Source of the DNA: Smittia aterrima
Taxonomy: Eukaryota; Arthropoda; Insecta; Diptera; Chironomidae
DNA length: 64,000 nt
NCBI GenBank assembly: GCA_033063855.1
Contig: CP093829.1
Span: 2,676,243 to 2,740,242 of the forward strand
Reading direction: 5' to 3'
Shown: positions 46,924 to 60,504 of the stretch, piece after piece
How the letters are laid out: the number at the start of each line of letters is the position of its first letter
Numbering within the stretch: the first letter of the stretch is position 1
Translations under genes and position numbers: made by a program
Notes under the pieces: generated by a model
Seen by the model: only the letters and a program-made list of their open reading frames with translations
What the model was told of the DNA's origin: nothing
The model's database searches: none

Positions 46924-49900
46924 TGCTTATCAATCTGAACAAATAACGTCTTCCAGAGTTGCTCTCTTGATCTAATCTTGATATTTTTAAACTTTTATGA
47001 CTTTTTCAATGCTACGAAAGAAAAATTTTAAACAAAGTTTATTTTTATCTGCACGAGTGATCACAAATCTTACTTTCGATTGGAAGATTGTTATGACATT
47101 AACCGGTTATCGATCGTAGATTAATTCAACAAGAATGAAGATGAGAATATTTAAATTGGTCTACACTCGTCGGTGGTTTGAAGAAAACTGAGAGCATGTC
47201 AACATAACTTACAAACTTTATTTCTTTTCATTTTCAACCAGGCACACTTGTTCGTGTAAAGAAAATGATTCTCTCACATCCTCTCGGAGTTGAAGTGTTT
47301 GTAATTGATCTTGATGAACGAGTTGTCAGTTAGAGTTGATTGGAGATCATTAAATGTTTAAACAAATTATTTCTAACTGAAACTTGTTGATTACTTAAAT
47401 CGTTAACAGTTAACAGACTTCATTGTTAACAGATAACGCATCACTCTTGATAGAATAATTTCAAGGGAAGTGAATGGAAAATCGAGGAAAAGTTTCTGTA
47501 GATGGCGTAGGAATCGTTAAAGGGAAAAAAGAAATGATTTTTATTATTTCCTTCTAAGAACTCCACTTAGAATTTTATGATTCTCTTTCTCGTAAAAATA
47601 AATAATTCTTTTAACCAGACGCACACGATTCACCAAAACGTTCGTTAAATAAACAATCTCCTGTTGGATTATCAGCCTGTCACGCCTGTCATGAGTCGTG
47701 CTTATCTCTTGTTTTGACTTTAATTAGAGCTGCATCTAACCGAAAGAGTAAACTGATTCAAATAAGAGGACAATGTTGATTTTATAAAAGCCACAAAGTA
47801 TTGAGAGAAGAATTCCAAATAAACATTCACGATGGCTCATGTCTCTCCTTATCTTTTATTTTTTGAAAGAACAAAACTTGACAAGTATGTGCAGCAGATG
47901 TCGAGAGGTTGTTCCCAGTAATTAATGCGAAGCTAATTACAGGGAATTTCCCCAAAAACCAAACTAAACAAATAAGAAGTCCCAACTAGTCTACACTCAG
48001 AAAACTTATTCCATTCAATAAGATTTTATTGCCTCTCAATCGGCGATTGCAAATCTTAAAGAAAATAAGTTATTCCGAATTCAATAATTTTTATGATGTG
48101 AAATAAAGTTTCTCGTAAAAAAATCGAGAACAAATGTTCTCGAAGCTGCGACACACAGCAGAGCCATAAAGCTTCTTCTCCCTCGTCATGTATGAATGGC
48201 TTTGATTGCATTTCTCTATTTTCTCCGTTTTCATGGCCGTTGGATAGGAATTTATGTGCAGCAGACAGTGAGCAGATGGAGATTACCTCGTAAAGTTTTA
48301 TTGTCTTTTTGGCAAAACAAGCTTTGATGTCTTTAGTGCACTCGAGACGCTGTCCTTTACCCGATTTCCTTAATGCTTCAAGACAAATAGTTTCCACAGT
48401 CTTCCAACTAAAAGCATTACAAATCTCATTTAGCTTTAAGATCTACTCGACTTTCCTTCTACGTTCACGTGAGAGTCGGATGAAGGAAGTCTTCAGGAAT
48501 GAAAATATTTTCTTTTCTCTTTCCGTGTGAGAAAGTGGGAGAGTTTTAGGGTGTTCTCGAAAATAAACAGACAAATTTTTTTGTTAGCTTTTCTCCTTCG
48601 ACAAAAGACTTTATTACCCGCACTTTAAGAAAGTCTCTTCCTTAAGATTTGTCTTCACTGGAGATTGTGCCAGAAAATCATTTCCTCTTCCATCATCGTC
48701 ACTGGATGTGTGTGTCGAATCCTCAAAGTTCTCAATAAATATTTTCTCAACACGAGAGAATCCGTCCTCAAGGAAAATTCATTTTATTGGTAACTTTATG
48801 TGTTCGACGTCGCTATCAGCGATTCCATCAATGCTTTCTCGATTTATCATTCGTGTTGATGGAGCTGAAAATGGTTTTTCTCCTCGTCTAACTTCGATGT
48901 TCACGTTTTGTTCTTCCGTCCTCATGAATTGAGTTACCACTCAGTTTGTTTAGCTTCCCAAGTCGTCTTCATGACAGACACAAAGGAAAGTAGTTTTCCC
49001 TTCTTCTTTGTTTGCTGTCTCATCAAATCCGATGCTTCTCGATATCGTCAGAGTAAAACAAAGCAAAATAGTTTCTGAACGTTCGATGAAATCTCGAAGA
49101 TTACCAATCGACAAGTCGTCAATCTTCAATTAGTTTCATTATTACGCGTCAATTAAAGTTGAGTGCTCTTTCAGTCTCGTTGGAAATTCTTGAAACCGCG
49201 AAAGTTAAACGAAGAAGAATCATAAAGAAAATTATCTAATGGAGTAGAAGAGACATTGGAATTACTTTCCCATCATGAGACTTTGAGCGAGTTGCAAAGA
49301 AGTTTTCTTATTTGCCGAGCCACAAGAAGGGAAATCTTTTGAAAGCCATTGACGAGCATTTATGATGGGAACGAGGAGGAAAAACTTGGAAAACAAGACT
49401 TGCGAGATTTCGCGGTTGTGTTCTCAGACCGCAAGAAATTCTCTTTCAATTTGGATTCTCTTCTGCATAACGACAACGACAATTGTGATTTCGCATAAGA
49501 AACTTTCTTGAGTTTCGGTTGCAGAGAAAAACTTTGTGTTCACCATTCTCGCGAGACGTCTTCCAGAAAACTTCTTTCCACATACATTTCTGATTATGGT
49601 GAAGCCTTTGGAGATGCGAATATCTAGTTCCTCAACCTCACGTGCTTGTTTCCCCAACAATAAGATTACGTGGATTTATTGAAGCCCTAATCCGTGTAAT
49701 TCCCTTTGCTCAATCAATAATCGATAGTGTTGATCGAGATTATTTAAAGAACAATGATCGAAAAACAGTTCAAAGAACTATTATTGTTTGTAATTCGTTT
49801 CAAAACTTTTAATCCAGCGTAACTTCATTAAACATTTTTTTCGTTTTAACTTTTTTCTCGTGCGTTGCAAGCTCAACATTAAAACATTCAAACAAAACAT

Positions 49901-52900
49901 TCAACATTGGAGGAAAACATTGAAAAGAAACATTTTCTTCGATTGCGTTATTGTGCTTCGAGACTTTGAGGCATCCAGTCGCGTTTCCTATTTTATCTTG
50001 AGGATCTTGAAGTGAAGTGACAGGTTGTAAATTATAATCTCGAAATAAAAATTAATCAAGTCAGAGGGTTCTGTGGTGAAGACGAAGAGATTATCAGATT
50101 CTATCTCGGATTGCATAAATTTCCTTTTCGGAAATGTGAACGACATCAATTTCCATTTCATTAAAGATGAAGATGGTTCATTGTGTGTTAGATGAATGAA
50201 TATTTAAGCAGCTTCTGAGTGATTTAGTTGAGGTGTGTTAAACATAAACTCGATTTAAATTCGGAAAGGCAGCCGGTGGATTATTCAACAGAAAGTTTCT
50301 GTATCAATAACAATTTTGTGGATTACAAGATCAATTTTGAAACTATTGCCAACGAGGAAGTGAGTACAGAAATATTATTTCTATAATCGATTTCGTCGAG
50401 TTGGTTTAACTTAAATTGAGTTACAATCAACTTTCTTTGACTCAAGTTCGTCGTTGCAATTTAAATTAACCTTCGCATGCATGGGAAAAACACTGGAGTG
50501 TCTCAAAGTGACTTGAGACGAACTGCAACGAAATTATAATTATCGCTCGGCTTCTCTTCTTTCGGCTGCGATCAGAGTAAACAGCATCGTAAAAATAAAT
50601 TTGTTTCTTCATTAACTTCATTTCTCTTTGCAAAAGTTTCGTCAACTTTCTCTCCTTCTTAAACCTTCGACACTTTGACTTGAAGCTTGATATTCAAACT
50701 GTCGAAAAAAAAGCCTCGAGAATCCAATCAAGTTCTCTAGCAAAGCTCTTTTTTGATTGATACCTGGGATGCACTGCAGAAGAGTGAATGTGTAATTTGA
50801 TTACGCCGATCAACCTTTTTAGCAGTCAACTAAAGAGAGACCGGTGCAGACAAACGCTGCAGTTGAGAAGTTAATTTAATCATCAAGCAAAGTTGAGGCC
50901 ATGACTAACTGCTGTCTCCCTGTGCCGTTCTCTTTCTTCTTTGACGTTTGGATTCTGTAATTAAATTCAGTTGTAATTGGCAACAAAAGCATTCGTGCAT
51001 GTGCACAAACAACACGCAGATAGCGAAAGCGAGTCGGAGGAGAGAGAACGAACGGAATGTGTTTAACGTCTTCTTCTTCATTCGCGCGAGATTGTAAATA
51101 ATTTAATTATTGTTTTTCGCAAAATGTTTTCTTTTTCTTGTGAGGCTAAGTCAGCTGCATAAAATTACGAATTTCACTTGAATGTTAAATGTTTTTTGTT
51201 TTGGATTTACGCCCTCGAGCTCGAGCTTGTAGCAACAATGAGAGTAAGCGAAATATTTTCAAGCAATTTACATTTTTAAACATTTCTCCGACAATCGTTT
51301 GAGCGATAAGTTGGGAGTGGAATGTAACTATCGTCTGTGTCGTCCACTAAGCTTCACCTTATCGTGATTCAAGATTGCTTTACGTGTCTACGCTTTTCAT
51401 AACCAAACAATGAACTTATCAACTGTTTGGCATCGGCAAATAAATTGAAAAATTCTTCTTCTCTCTATTCATTCGTTCATTTCCGCTTTCTTGTGCAATA
51501 TTATCAAAAGAAAATCTCGCTTACAACTTTTCTACATTCACTTATGACTTGTTTATGACTTTATGCATAAAAGAAATATTTCAACGTGAACTTTTTAAGA
51601 GAACTTCAGTTAACTCTTTGCTCCAGCCAAAATAATTCAATTACAAAATAATTAGCAACGTGTTTCAACTTTATTGCATAAGCAAATACAAACAAAACAT
51701 TCATTTTCATCAAAAGTTAATTAACAGATAGTTTGTTAATTTGCATTTCAACTAGCGTTGACTTTTTACACCAAAAATTTGTTCATAGCTGCTAATTGAA
51801 TTTTAATTACCGCCCGAACTCATCTGACGTCCACATGTGGTTACGTTAGTCGAACAGTTCTGCTAATTTATCGACATTGGAAACTCTTTAAAGAGCTTGG
51901 TCGAGCTCTTTGTTAAAATTTGTCCAATTCAACACTTCAATCGGATTCTTCTTTTGCTTTCCTCTTCAGAGATTGATTTATGCGATTGTCTTTAGAAACT
52001 TTAAACGAACATTTACCAAGCGATTCTAGAATATTTATCTGAAATCAACGACTTGGGAACAAAGATAAACATGAGAAAGGAAAAGAATTGAAATGATGGG
52101 AAGTTAGATAAACGGTTCTTTGTTCTTTCAAATGACTTTCTGAGATTTTTTCAAGTTAAACTTTTCTGCTGAGTTGACTTTGAAGTGTTTTGGGAAGTTT
52201 GAGTAGAGTAGGATGTGAAATTGATACCGCAAGCTCGATTGAGAGACATTAAAATAACACATTAGGTCGAGAGTTTAATGAAAGCAAATGAGAAGTTCAA
52301 TAAACTTTGGTCAACTGTCTACTCGCTCGAAGGCGATCAAAGTTGTTATTTCAAGCTCAATTATGGTTGGCAACGTTCACTTAATGTCTCGGCTCTCGAA
52401 ATATCTGAAAATTTCTCTTCGCTAAATTAAGTCATTGAAGAGTTGCCCAATCAAGAGTTTGTGAATCTCAAATTACAGTCATGCAGAGCGATAATAAGCC
52501 GGAGGGTCATTTAGAATGAGAATTTCTTGCGTGAGGTGCATTACTCATAACACATTCCTCTTCTAAACTTCTTTGTTCTTGTTGGCTCACTTGCCCAAGG
52601 GGTCTTCCAGTTCAGGTCAAGCGTATAAATCTCAACATGAAGCACAGAAGACAATGAAACTTTGAAGAACTCGTTTCATGAATGCGAGAGCGTTTAGCCT
52701 GTGAAACTAAACTCAAATGTTTGCCTTCACAAGCACGAGAAGTTCATGTTCAAGGTGAACTTTCTTGTGCATTGCACTAACAACAAACACAAAGCGAGTC
52801 GTTTAGCGATAATTTATTGATTTTTCTTTTTAATGTTTTCCAATAAAAATGCTTCGATGTTAGTAAAATTGAATAAGAAATGATTGATGACGCGGGTAAA

Positions 52901-55900
52901 CGTGGAGAGAAGAAATCGGAATATTATGAAACCGGTGATGATGATCGCAGCACTTTTTTATCCACAACACAAAGAAATGATTTGCAAGCAATAAATTAGA
53001 ATCTTTCTACGTGCTGAAAGGAGCGCGTGTGTGTGTTGTGGTTGCGGGGAAAATCAATTTGCTCTTCATGGCACATAAACTTTTATACTCAAACGGCAAA
53101 AGGAATTTCATTCGCAATAACACATTCCGAGATATCACGAATCAGGCATCGAAAGATGTTTGTCGAGTGTCTGGGAGAGGCTTCCGGAAAAATGAATGAA
53201 ATTCCGCAGAAACCACAAAACGATCTTATCACTAAGAAATCTCAAACCCTCAACTGAAAGTTTTGTGTGTTTGCCGTTGATTTATCATCGAATCCCTCAA
53301 GTGAAGCCCTCCCCGAACAAAAAGGGAAACTTCTTCTTGCTTTAGTTATAAGAATTCAATTTCGTTGCGACGCTTCTTCCCTGCTAAGCCATAAATTTTC
53401 CGTGCGTATAATTTCGAGCCTGAAATTACAAGCGAAACTTGTTTCGATCCCCAAACCGTTCCTGAATATTTTCCTAAACAACGAAAACTTTTCGTGTCTT
53501 CAAAAAAATATTTCTTTTTTGAATAACTTTCCTATTATCGTCGGTTGTTGCATAAATCTGCTCGAGGACATAAAAATTTGCTCTCTGTGCCATCGCGTTC
53601 CATCGCAACTTTACTGCCAACCACACCGGCGATAAATTTAAAACATCTTTTACAGCGCGGTCTAATATTTGGGTTTTGTGCGATGGCACAACTTGCGAGC
53701 TTTGGGATTAATAATGAAAAAATAATTCAGAAAAGCTTTTACAATAAAATAAAATTCCGTTCAGGTTAACCGAAATTTAATTTCGAGAAAAATCGTCGTA
53801 AACTGATTCGCGTAAGTTGATGTTTCACGAGGGAGATGAAGTTGTCTCGAAATGAAATTGCTGTCGATAACTGAGGAGATCTCCGAGTTTTAAACAACAG
53901 TAAAAGTTTTGAGTGCAGATTAAATCGTCGCAGAGCTTTTGTGGCATGAGTTGAAACGATTTTCAAGCGGCAAGCCTCGCCTGGATAACCAAAAAAAAAA
54001 CTTTTATTGTGCTCCCGTTTCGGTAACAGGGAAGCGTCCGCAGTGAAACTTCATGTCAGACGCAAATAATTTTCTATTTTTTTGTGTAACACGGAAATGC
54101 TTAACATGTGATGGAAAGCTGTCTCCGGTGTGGAGTAAAATGCAAATTTTTCCATGTCATCCTTCCAACGAAACGCTTTTCATCCCCTTTCGCTCTACGC
54201 TCTCCTAGCAAATCTCGTGTCACATCCTGCATTCATGCGGCTTTCTCTCATGTTGTTAAAGTCGTCAATCTCTATTCATCTACATGACAGATATTCAGAT
54301 ATTGTGTAATGAAATTACGGGAACTGAAAAAAGTTATTTTAACTTTTTTTTTTCATGTTCCTCTGGGTGGCATCAGTAATAACTTTCTCTGCTTCAGTGA
54401 TGTCGAGGGAGTTGAATAAAAATTGACAGGACTGGAAAAACTGTTTCAATTATTCAAATTTGTTCCCTGGTCGCGAGCTATTCAATCATTTTGGCGAGCT
54501 GGACATAATTGCCACTTCTCATTCGAGGAGGAGAAAGAGTTGAGCGCCACTAGAGTGAAATGAACTGCTAATGGAGTGATATGTGTTAATTGAGTTCGAA
54601 CAACGACGTCTGCATAGCTTACATTAAAATAATCAACGGAGTGCACCGAAAAAAAAAGAACGACGCGGGATAATTGGCGAACAATTATAACCAACAGAGA
54701 ATGACGATGAGGAACAATAAGAGCTAACGGGTTGTTAAAGCCTAATTGATACGATTTAATTGCTTTCGAACGGTACAACGAGTTTCATCTTCGAGGAAAC
54801 CTTCGACGATCAATTGAAAAGAAAATTGAATTTTTTAAATCGCAAGAGACTTTCAAGGAAAATCAATTTAACGAGATGAACATGAGCAGAAGGAAATATG
54901 AAATTTAAATTTGATTTTGATCGAAAAGGAAGCTTCCAAAGGAGACCTGGAATCAGTCGATGCTGCTGTAGATTCATCTGCCGGAAATTTCGTGTAATTT
55001 ATGAATTTTATTGTCAATCATCATTTAATGTCACGAAGCTGTCGAACGATTATCGATTTTTCCCGGAAAATTTTCCGGTGTTTTCATTCCATTCGCGTTT
55101 GTTTGTATTTCGATCGACGCCTACAAAATCTCCAATTTAAATTATGTCAACCCTATCTAATAGCCGAAGGCTTTTAACATTTTCGAAATGTCAATGTTTA
55201 GATGAATTCGAGAGCGGATTAATTTCTCCAGGCTCGGGCTCAAGATCAATTAGTTATGATTCAATCTGATGTCGACACAAAAAACTTCTGCTCGGGATTA
55301 CAAAAACAATTTGCCTTATCTGCTTTACGGTTTTTGCTGAAGGCGCTTGAGGAAAAACTCGATGAAAAACAAGATTTCGATAACGAAGAGCGCGTGAAAC
55401 TTTGCGAGATGATGAGGGAAATAAAATTTTAGGAGAGTTTTCCATCATCATGAGGTGGATAGCGAAATGTTTTTGAATTGAGACGAGAGGAGCTGTTCGT
55501 AATCGAAATCGTGTTACTTGTGTTGTCTACAATCTCCATCAACGTCAACATCATTATCAGCCCACTCGCTCGCTCTCCACGAAAATATTTTTGACAAAAC
55601 AAATTTCCCTCATTAGCTGGTGAATTACAATCAATGGCAAAAGCTCACGGCATTGGCCCACGAGATAAATGGTTAACACTTAATAATAAAGATAAAAATG
55701 TTTATGCTTTCCTTCGCCTCGTCATGCTCGTTTGTTTCGTGTAAAAGTGATAATTGGTGAGGCGAAAAATCGCTTTGATGAACGTGTCTATGACTCACCG
55801 AAAGAGATGAGTTGCCAAGGAAAATAATGCCGAGTCGTGTCCTCATTAAATTTTCACGATTTTCTGACTTAATTGAATTTTCATCGCGGAGGAGGATGCG

Positions 55901-58869
55901 GAGAAATTATTTGGAGTCAAACTTTACCGGTGATTGTTGATTCTTCTTCTCGCAAAACCCGCAAACCAACGTTTTGTGGGTGAGATTTGCTTCCTCATGA
56001 AAACTTTTCACTCATAAATCGATATTTTTACAGAAGCTTTTGTTAATGTTCTCAAACAAATTGAATCGGCTTTCCAAGAGATTTAATTTATTCAAAGAGC
56101 GTTTGAGAAATTACAGAGCAGCTCGCTTTGGATGTGTCAGCCCACAAAGCGAAGCGAATACAAATTATCATCAACGAAATTAAAATACGATTGAGATGAT
56201 ATTCCCAAGTCCATAAAGATTTTGCTGAGTTTGGGGGCCTTTTGATGTCGATTGCAATAAATAATTTGTCGGCGATTGCTGACGAAGATTAATGACTGCT
56301 CGCTTGTTAGTGGAAAGCGAAAGTCTTAGCCAGTCAACAAATCTACGCATGAGAACTCAAATCAAATCGAAACACGGACCAACTCAAGCAAGTAAAATCT
56401 GGAGGGAGCGTCCTGTACTGAATCTGAAATCATTTTCGATTGCGAGTTGTTATAAGAGTGAATTAACGTAATTGATAGAGACCAGTTAATGGTAATAAAA
56501 GGAAATCATCTGGAAAGTTTGAGAAAGAGAGAGAACAATGCTAAACGTAACGAAGGGAATTATTCAATATCTCTTCTCGCCTTTTAGTTACCGCGCTTTC
56601 TCGTTTTGATGTGATTTATGCAACGATTGTTTGCGCTTCTTTTCTATTAAATACTGAGTTTGTTGTTGATCAAAAACATCGGCAGAAACTTTAAAAAGAA
56701 AATGAAAACTTAGAAGTCGCGGAAATGCGGCGGCTCGTGACGTAATCTGAAACTTCATCAAGTCAAAGCTCAAAGACAGACGCGTCAACTTAATTATGCA
56801 AAAGTCTTCTCATAAAAATAAATTTCTAAATATTCTCCGCCCACCCATAACGAGGATTTAAATTTGTTCTGCTTCATTTAGCTTAATGGAAGAATTTGAA
56901 GAATTTCTGTTGCTTCATCCAAATAGAATTAAGTGCTCAAACCACATTGCCTTTGAGAGCTTTTAGTTTATTAATAAATTAAATTGTCGGTCGAAACTTC
57001 GTTTACAACATCAACGTTGGATCAAGACAAGTTGTCGTTTTGCGGTTGATGGGCGAATGGAAATGAGAAGGAAATCTGTCAGGACGGAATTTGTTTTCGA
57101 CCATGATGGAAGAAGCTTATTCGGTAGCCATGGCGCCAAACATTTTGATTAAAATCTATTGAAGTTACAAGCATAGTTCATGTTTAAAATTGCACTCAAA
57201 CTTTTCTCATAAATCGACTTCATGAGCTTCAAACACAGACGAGAGCTCTTTGTCTGATAAATATTCAAACATAGAAACTTTATGAGAACGAAGCTTTAGT
57301 CGAATTCATTTATATTTCCGAAAGTTTCCTTTTCCTGCCTCAATTAGAATTATGTTGCTTTGATAGAGATTGGCAACGACAATGTTTAAGCCTTGAATCT
57401 TTAACCTTTGAATCACTTTAAATGAGATTCTCAGCTCATGCGAGATCAGCGATAAATTTTAGATTACGCCCATTCTTTCATCGGTTTCCTCGAGAAAAAA
57501 AGGGCAAAAAGAAGGAGGAAAGAGGAAGTAAAGCAATTTTATGTTTATTAGAATTCATATTTTGTGGGGTTGCTGACGGTAAGTAAGTCAGTTCGATCTG
57601 TATTGAGAGCGGTTAGGAACAGAAACCCTCTCATATTTCTTCATGGCCCTCCCAGAACAAGAAGGAAGCATTTTCCTCCTTCGTAATAACCTCATAACGC
57701 TCCAACAGCGTGTAATCTGCCTATCGTCGATTCTTAGGGATTTTTATGCGACGAGAAGAAATTTTTTGTTTCGCTTTGAATTAATTTTCTTTGAGTTTGT
57801 AAACTAATTTGCGAAAGGATAAAAACCCTTAATTAAATCTGAACAAAGTGAAATTGCTGTATTTCTTATTTTATGTTGCTCATCTGATGTTTCTCAACTG
57901 ATGATGTGAAATATTCTCGCACAATATGCTTCGTAATTCACCCCAAGAAATGAGAATGAACAAGAAGTAAATTGGAAGTTCCCTTGATTTATCCTTCAGT
58001 AGAGCTTTCGTCGAGAGGAGCTTTTCATCAAAGATTTAAAGACGCAAGCGGGAAGAGCTTGGAAAATAAACAGCGAAATGATTTATTCTCTCTGTTGATA
58101 AGAAATCTCGGGGACAGAAGTAATAAATTCAATGTTGTCTTCCATCATTTGCCTTACAAATTTACTTTCATTTTTCATTCTCGTGTTTTGTTTATTCAAC
58201 GCTACGCTCCAATTGCGATCTTAAGGGTGAACATCGTAGAAGAGAGATCAGAAATATTTTAAACAAAACAGAAATTTCGATTAAAACGAAGGAAATCAAA
58301 TTGTCGGGGATCTTGCGGACGAGACGAAATTTATTTTTAAGAGAAGCCAAACAAGCTCAAGTTGATCCACCCCATGGCGAAATAAATTAAGAAAACTCGA
58401 AGTTTAACAAGAAAAGTCTTGAAAATTTAAATTTCAGATCAAAATCCTATCCAAGGTAGAAATTGTAATTTTGTTTAAGGATTTCGTTCTGATGAGATTC
58501 CCCGTTCGCGTATCAAGTAATCCAAAGGGATTTTTGTGGATTGTTCATTTTCTCATTAATGAAAATGAATGTTTGTCAAAGAGCTCGCATGGAAAATTCT
58601 GGATGCTGTAGTTTTCATGGAAATATAAATTTATTTAAAATTAATAAATTCAAATTTTTGGTTTTAAATAATCTATAAAATAAATATAAATTGGAGCTTT
58701 TAGATGAATTATTTTTATTTCAGTTTATATAAATTTGAAACATCAATGTACTTCATGTCGTGAACTTTCAGAGAATTCGAGAGAATCTTTATAAATATTT
58801 TATTTTGGTAACTCAGAAATTTGTTATCTGTTTCCCAAAGTGAATAATCGCATGACTTTGCTATGATCT
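46924..58869. other. Long intergenic region without recognisable genes
   Basis: About 12 kb holds no ORF with a recognisable domain, no clear spliced gene, tRNA or rRNA. ORFs of 60-122 codons occur (for example 48056-48397 minus and 53267-53635 plus), but with no family features or splice context. The sequence is not repetitive apart from 47176-47291. It may hold distant enhancers, non-coding RNAs or untranslated exons of a gene outside the window. Confidence 0.5.
47176..47291. repeat. 116-bp direct repeat upstream of dihydropyrimidinase (copy 2)
   Basis: It matches 45143-45258 over its whole length, including AGAGCATGTCAACATAAC and GTAAAGAAAATGATTCTCTC. It lies 253 bp upstream of the dihydropyrimidinase start, in the position of a promoter or 5' untranslated exon. 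Both copies have the same orientation relative to the gene they precede. Confidence 0.85.
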
Positions 58870-60294
58870 TCAAATCCCGATGACATTTTGTGTGGAATTG
58901 CTTCTCAGTTGTTTGTAATTGTCTGAGAAAATCTTTCGATTCTCTTTCTTGGTCGCAAAAATGATGAACAACAGTAAAGCGGAATAGCAAATTGTGATAT
59001 CTGGGATTAAGTCAGTAGCTCTCGCATACATTTTCATTGCGTAGATTATCATTAGAATGACGACAAGTTGAACATTGATCCAAAACCTAAAGTGAAATTT
59101 TGCAGAATAATAAATTTCTTCTTTTAATTTTTTTTTTACCTTTCTAATTGATCTTCTAACCAACTGTGATTTGAGAAGTTTGTTGATCTTGACATTCGAA
59201 ACAAAATTACTGAAGTCCACACGAAGAAAACGAAATCACAGGCCAAGTGCAAGAGAGCAACGCTCAAAAAGATAATCGCAATCAATTGACGGAAAATTAA
59301 ACTTTCTGTTATTATAATCAAAGTGACCGTGATAACCATTCCAAAAGCGTAAAAGCAATAATATTTAAATCTCTCAGCGCCATCCGATGTTACTTGTTGT
59401 TTCCTTAGAATTACCAGTTTAAAGTTTTTCAAGTATTTTTATGATTTGACTCACCTTGTTGTCCACCAAACATCAAAGTTCAACAATGTCATCCACAATA
59501 AAACTAAAATAAAAGAAAAGCCAAGTCCGTATGCTGCAAAGTGTCGTAAGAACTCTGGAGTATCGAGCTCCGTAATAGAAACAAAAGCAAAACTGAGTAG
59601 TGCGCAGGTAACGAGACAGAATTCGATTTTGCCGCTAAGACTTTTTCGGATTTCTCTGCAAAACACAAAAACCGAAATTGTTGCTATCAGAAGAAGAACA
59701 GACATCGTCACAGCTGAAATAAAAGCCCATAAGAAATTAAACTAAAAAAGATTTACAAAAGAAATCGAAGGAACTAACCAACAATGTTAATAATGAAACG
59801 AAAATTGGCTTCAAAACCGCAGGCGTGAAGTTCGAAAGAAACTGAGCCATTGTCGGCTGTTGTGTCTTGGAAACAATATTCTTCGTGACTTCGAAAATAT
59901 CCGTCAATGAATATTTCTCCATCCTTGTAAAAGACACTATCAAAACAAGTTTTTAAATAATTCCATTTGCGCTTACTTTGTCCAACTTCCATTCGCTCTG
60001 ATTTTTGATTTGACTTTTCTCACATGTTGGCGCACCAAACAAAATTTTGTAATCAAGATCCTTCATATTCTGAATCGTGGATTCGGGATAAAAATTTATG
60101 TCGGCATTGAAGTTCGTTTTTAAGAATGTTGCGTTACATGTTTCCTGATCTCTGCAGCAAAATCTAATGCAAGGACTGTAGCTGGTGCAAATATCACGCG
60201 CATTATGCCTTTTCACTGAAGTAAATGTGTTCAGCATTATCAGCACTAAGTAACCGACGGATGCAATAATGACACAATCTTTTTTACTAAACAT
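58870..60294 (-). CDS. Methuselah-like GPCR, array gene 1
   Basis: Five exons: 60294-59977, 59923-59779, 59713-59455, 59403-59140 and 59086-58870. They predict 400 aa. The N-terminus has a hydrophobic signal segment (CVIIASVGYLVLIMLNTF). A Mth-type ectodomain follows with SPCIRFCCRDQETCNATFL, DYKILFG and, in exon 2, DGEIFIDGYFRSHEEYCFQD. Seven membrane segments then follow: three in exon 3 ending in NFDVWWTTR, the fly Mth-like signature after TM3; two in exon 4; two in exon 5 (FWINVQLVVILMIIYAM; ITICYSALLLFIIF). Mth-like receptors are insect secretin-class GPCRs linked to stress resistance and life span; ligands are mostly unknown. The last intron has a normal GT donor (AG|GTAAAA), unlike its paralogs. 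Confidence 0.82.
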
Positions 60295-60504
60295 TTTCAC
60301 AAAACGAGACTTTCTGTTTCAAGCGATCAGAACGAACTGAAATGTTATTTTAATTATTTGTATTTCATTTCGTGAAATGAACTTTCAGAGAATTTGAGAG
60401 ATTTTTAAGAGAATTTGAGAGAATCTTTATTAGTTTTTTTTTGGCAAATCAGAAATTTGTTATCTTTTTCCAAAATGTATAATCGAATGACTTTGCTTTG
60501 ATCT

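Noticed and set aside
48056..48397. 113-codon minus-strand ORF in the gene desert
   Set aside because: It shows no family features, promoter or splice evidence. A chance ORF of this length is possible in 12 kb of two-strand sequence.
53267..53635. 122-codon ORF and several overlapping ORFs near 53.0-53.8 kb
   Set aside because: Long frames occur on both strands at once with low-complexity Phe/Leu/Asn content and no recognisable domain.
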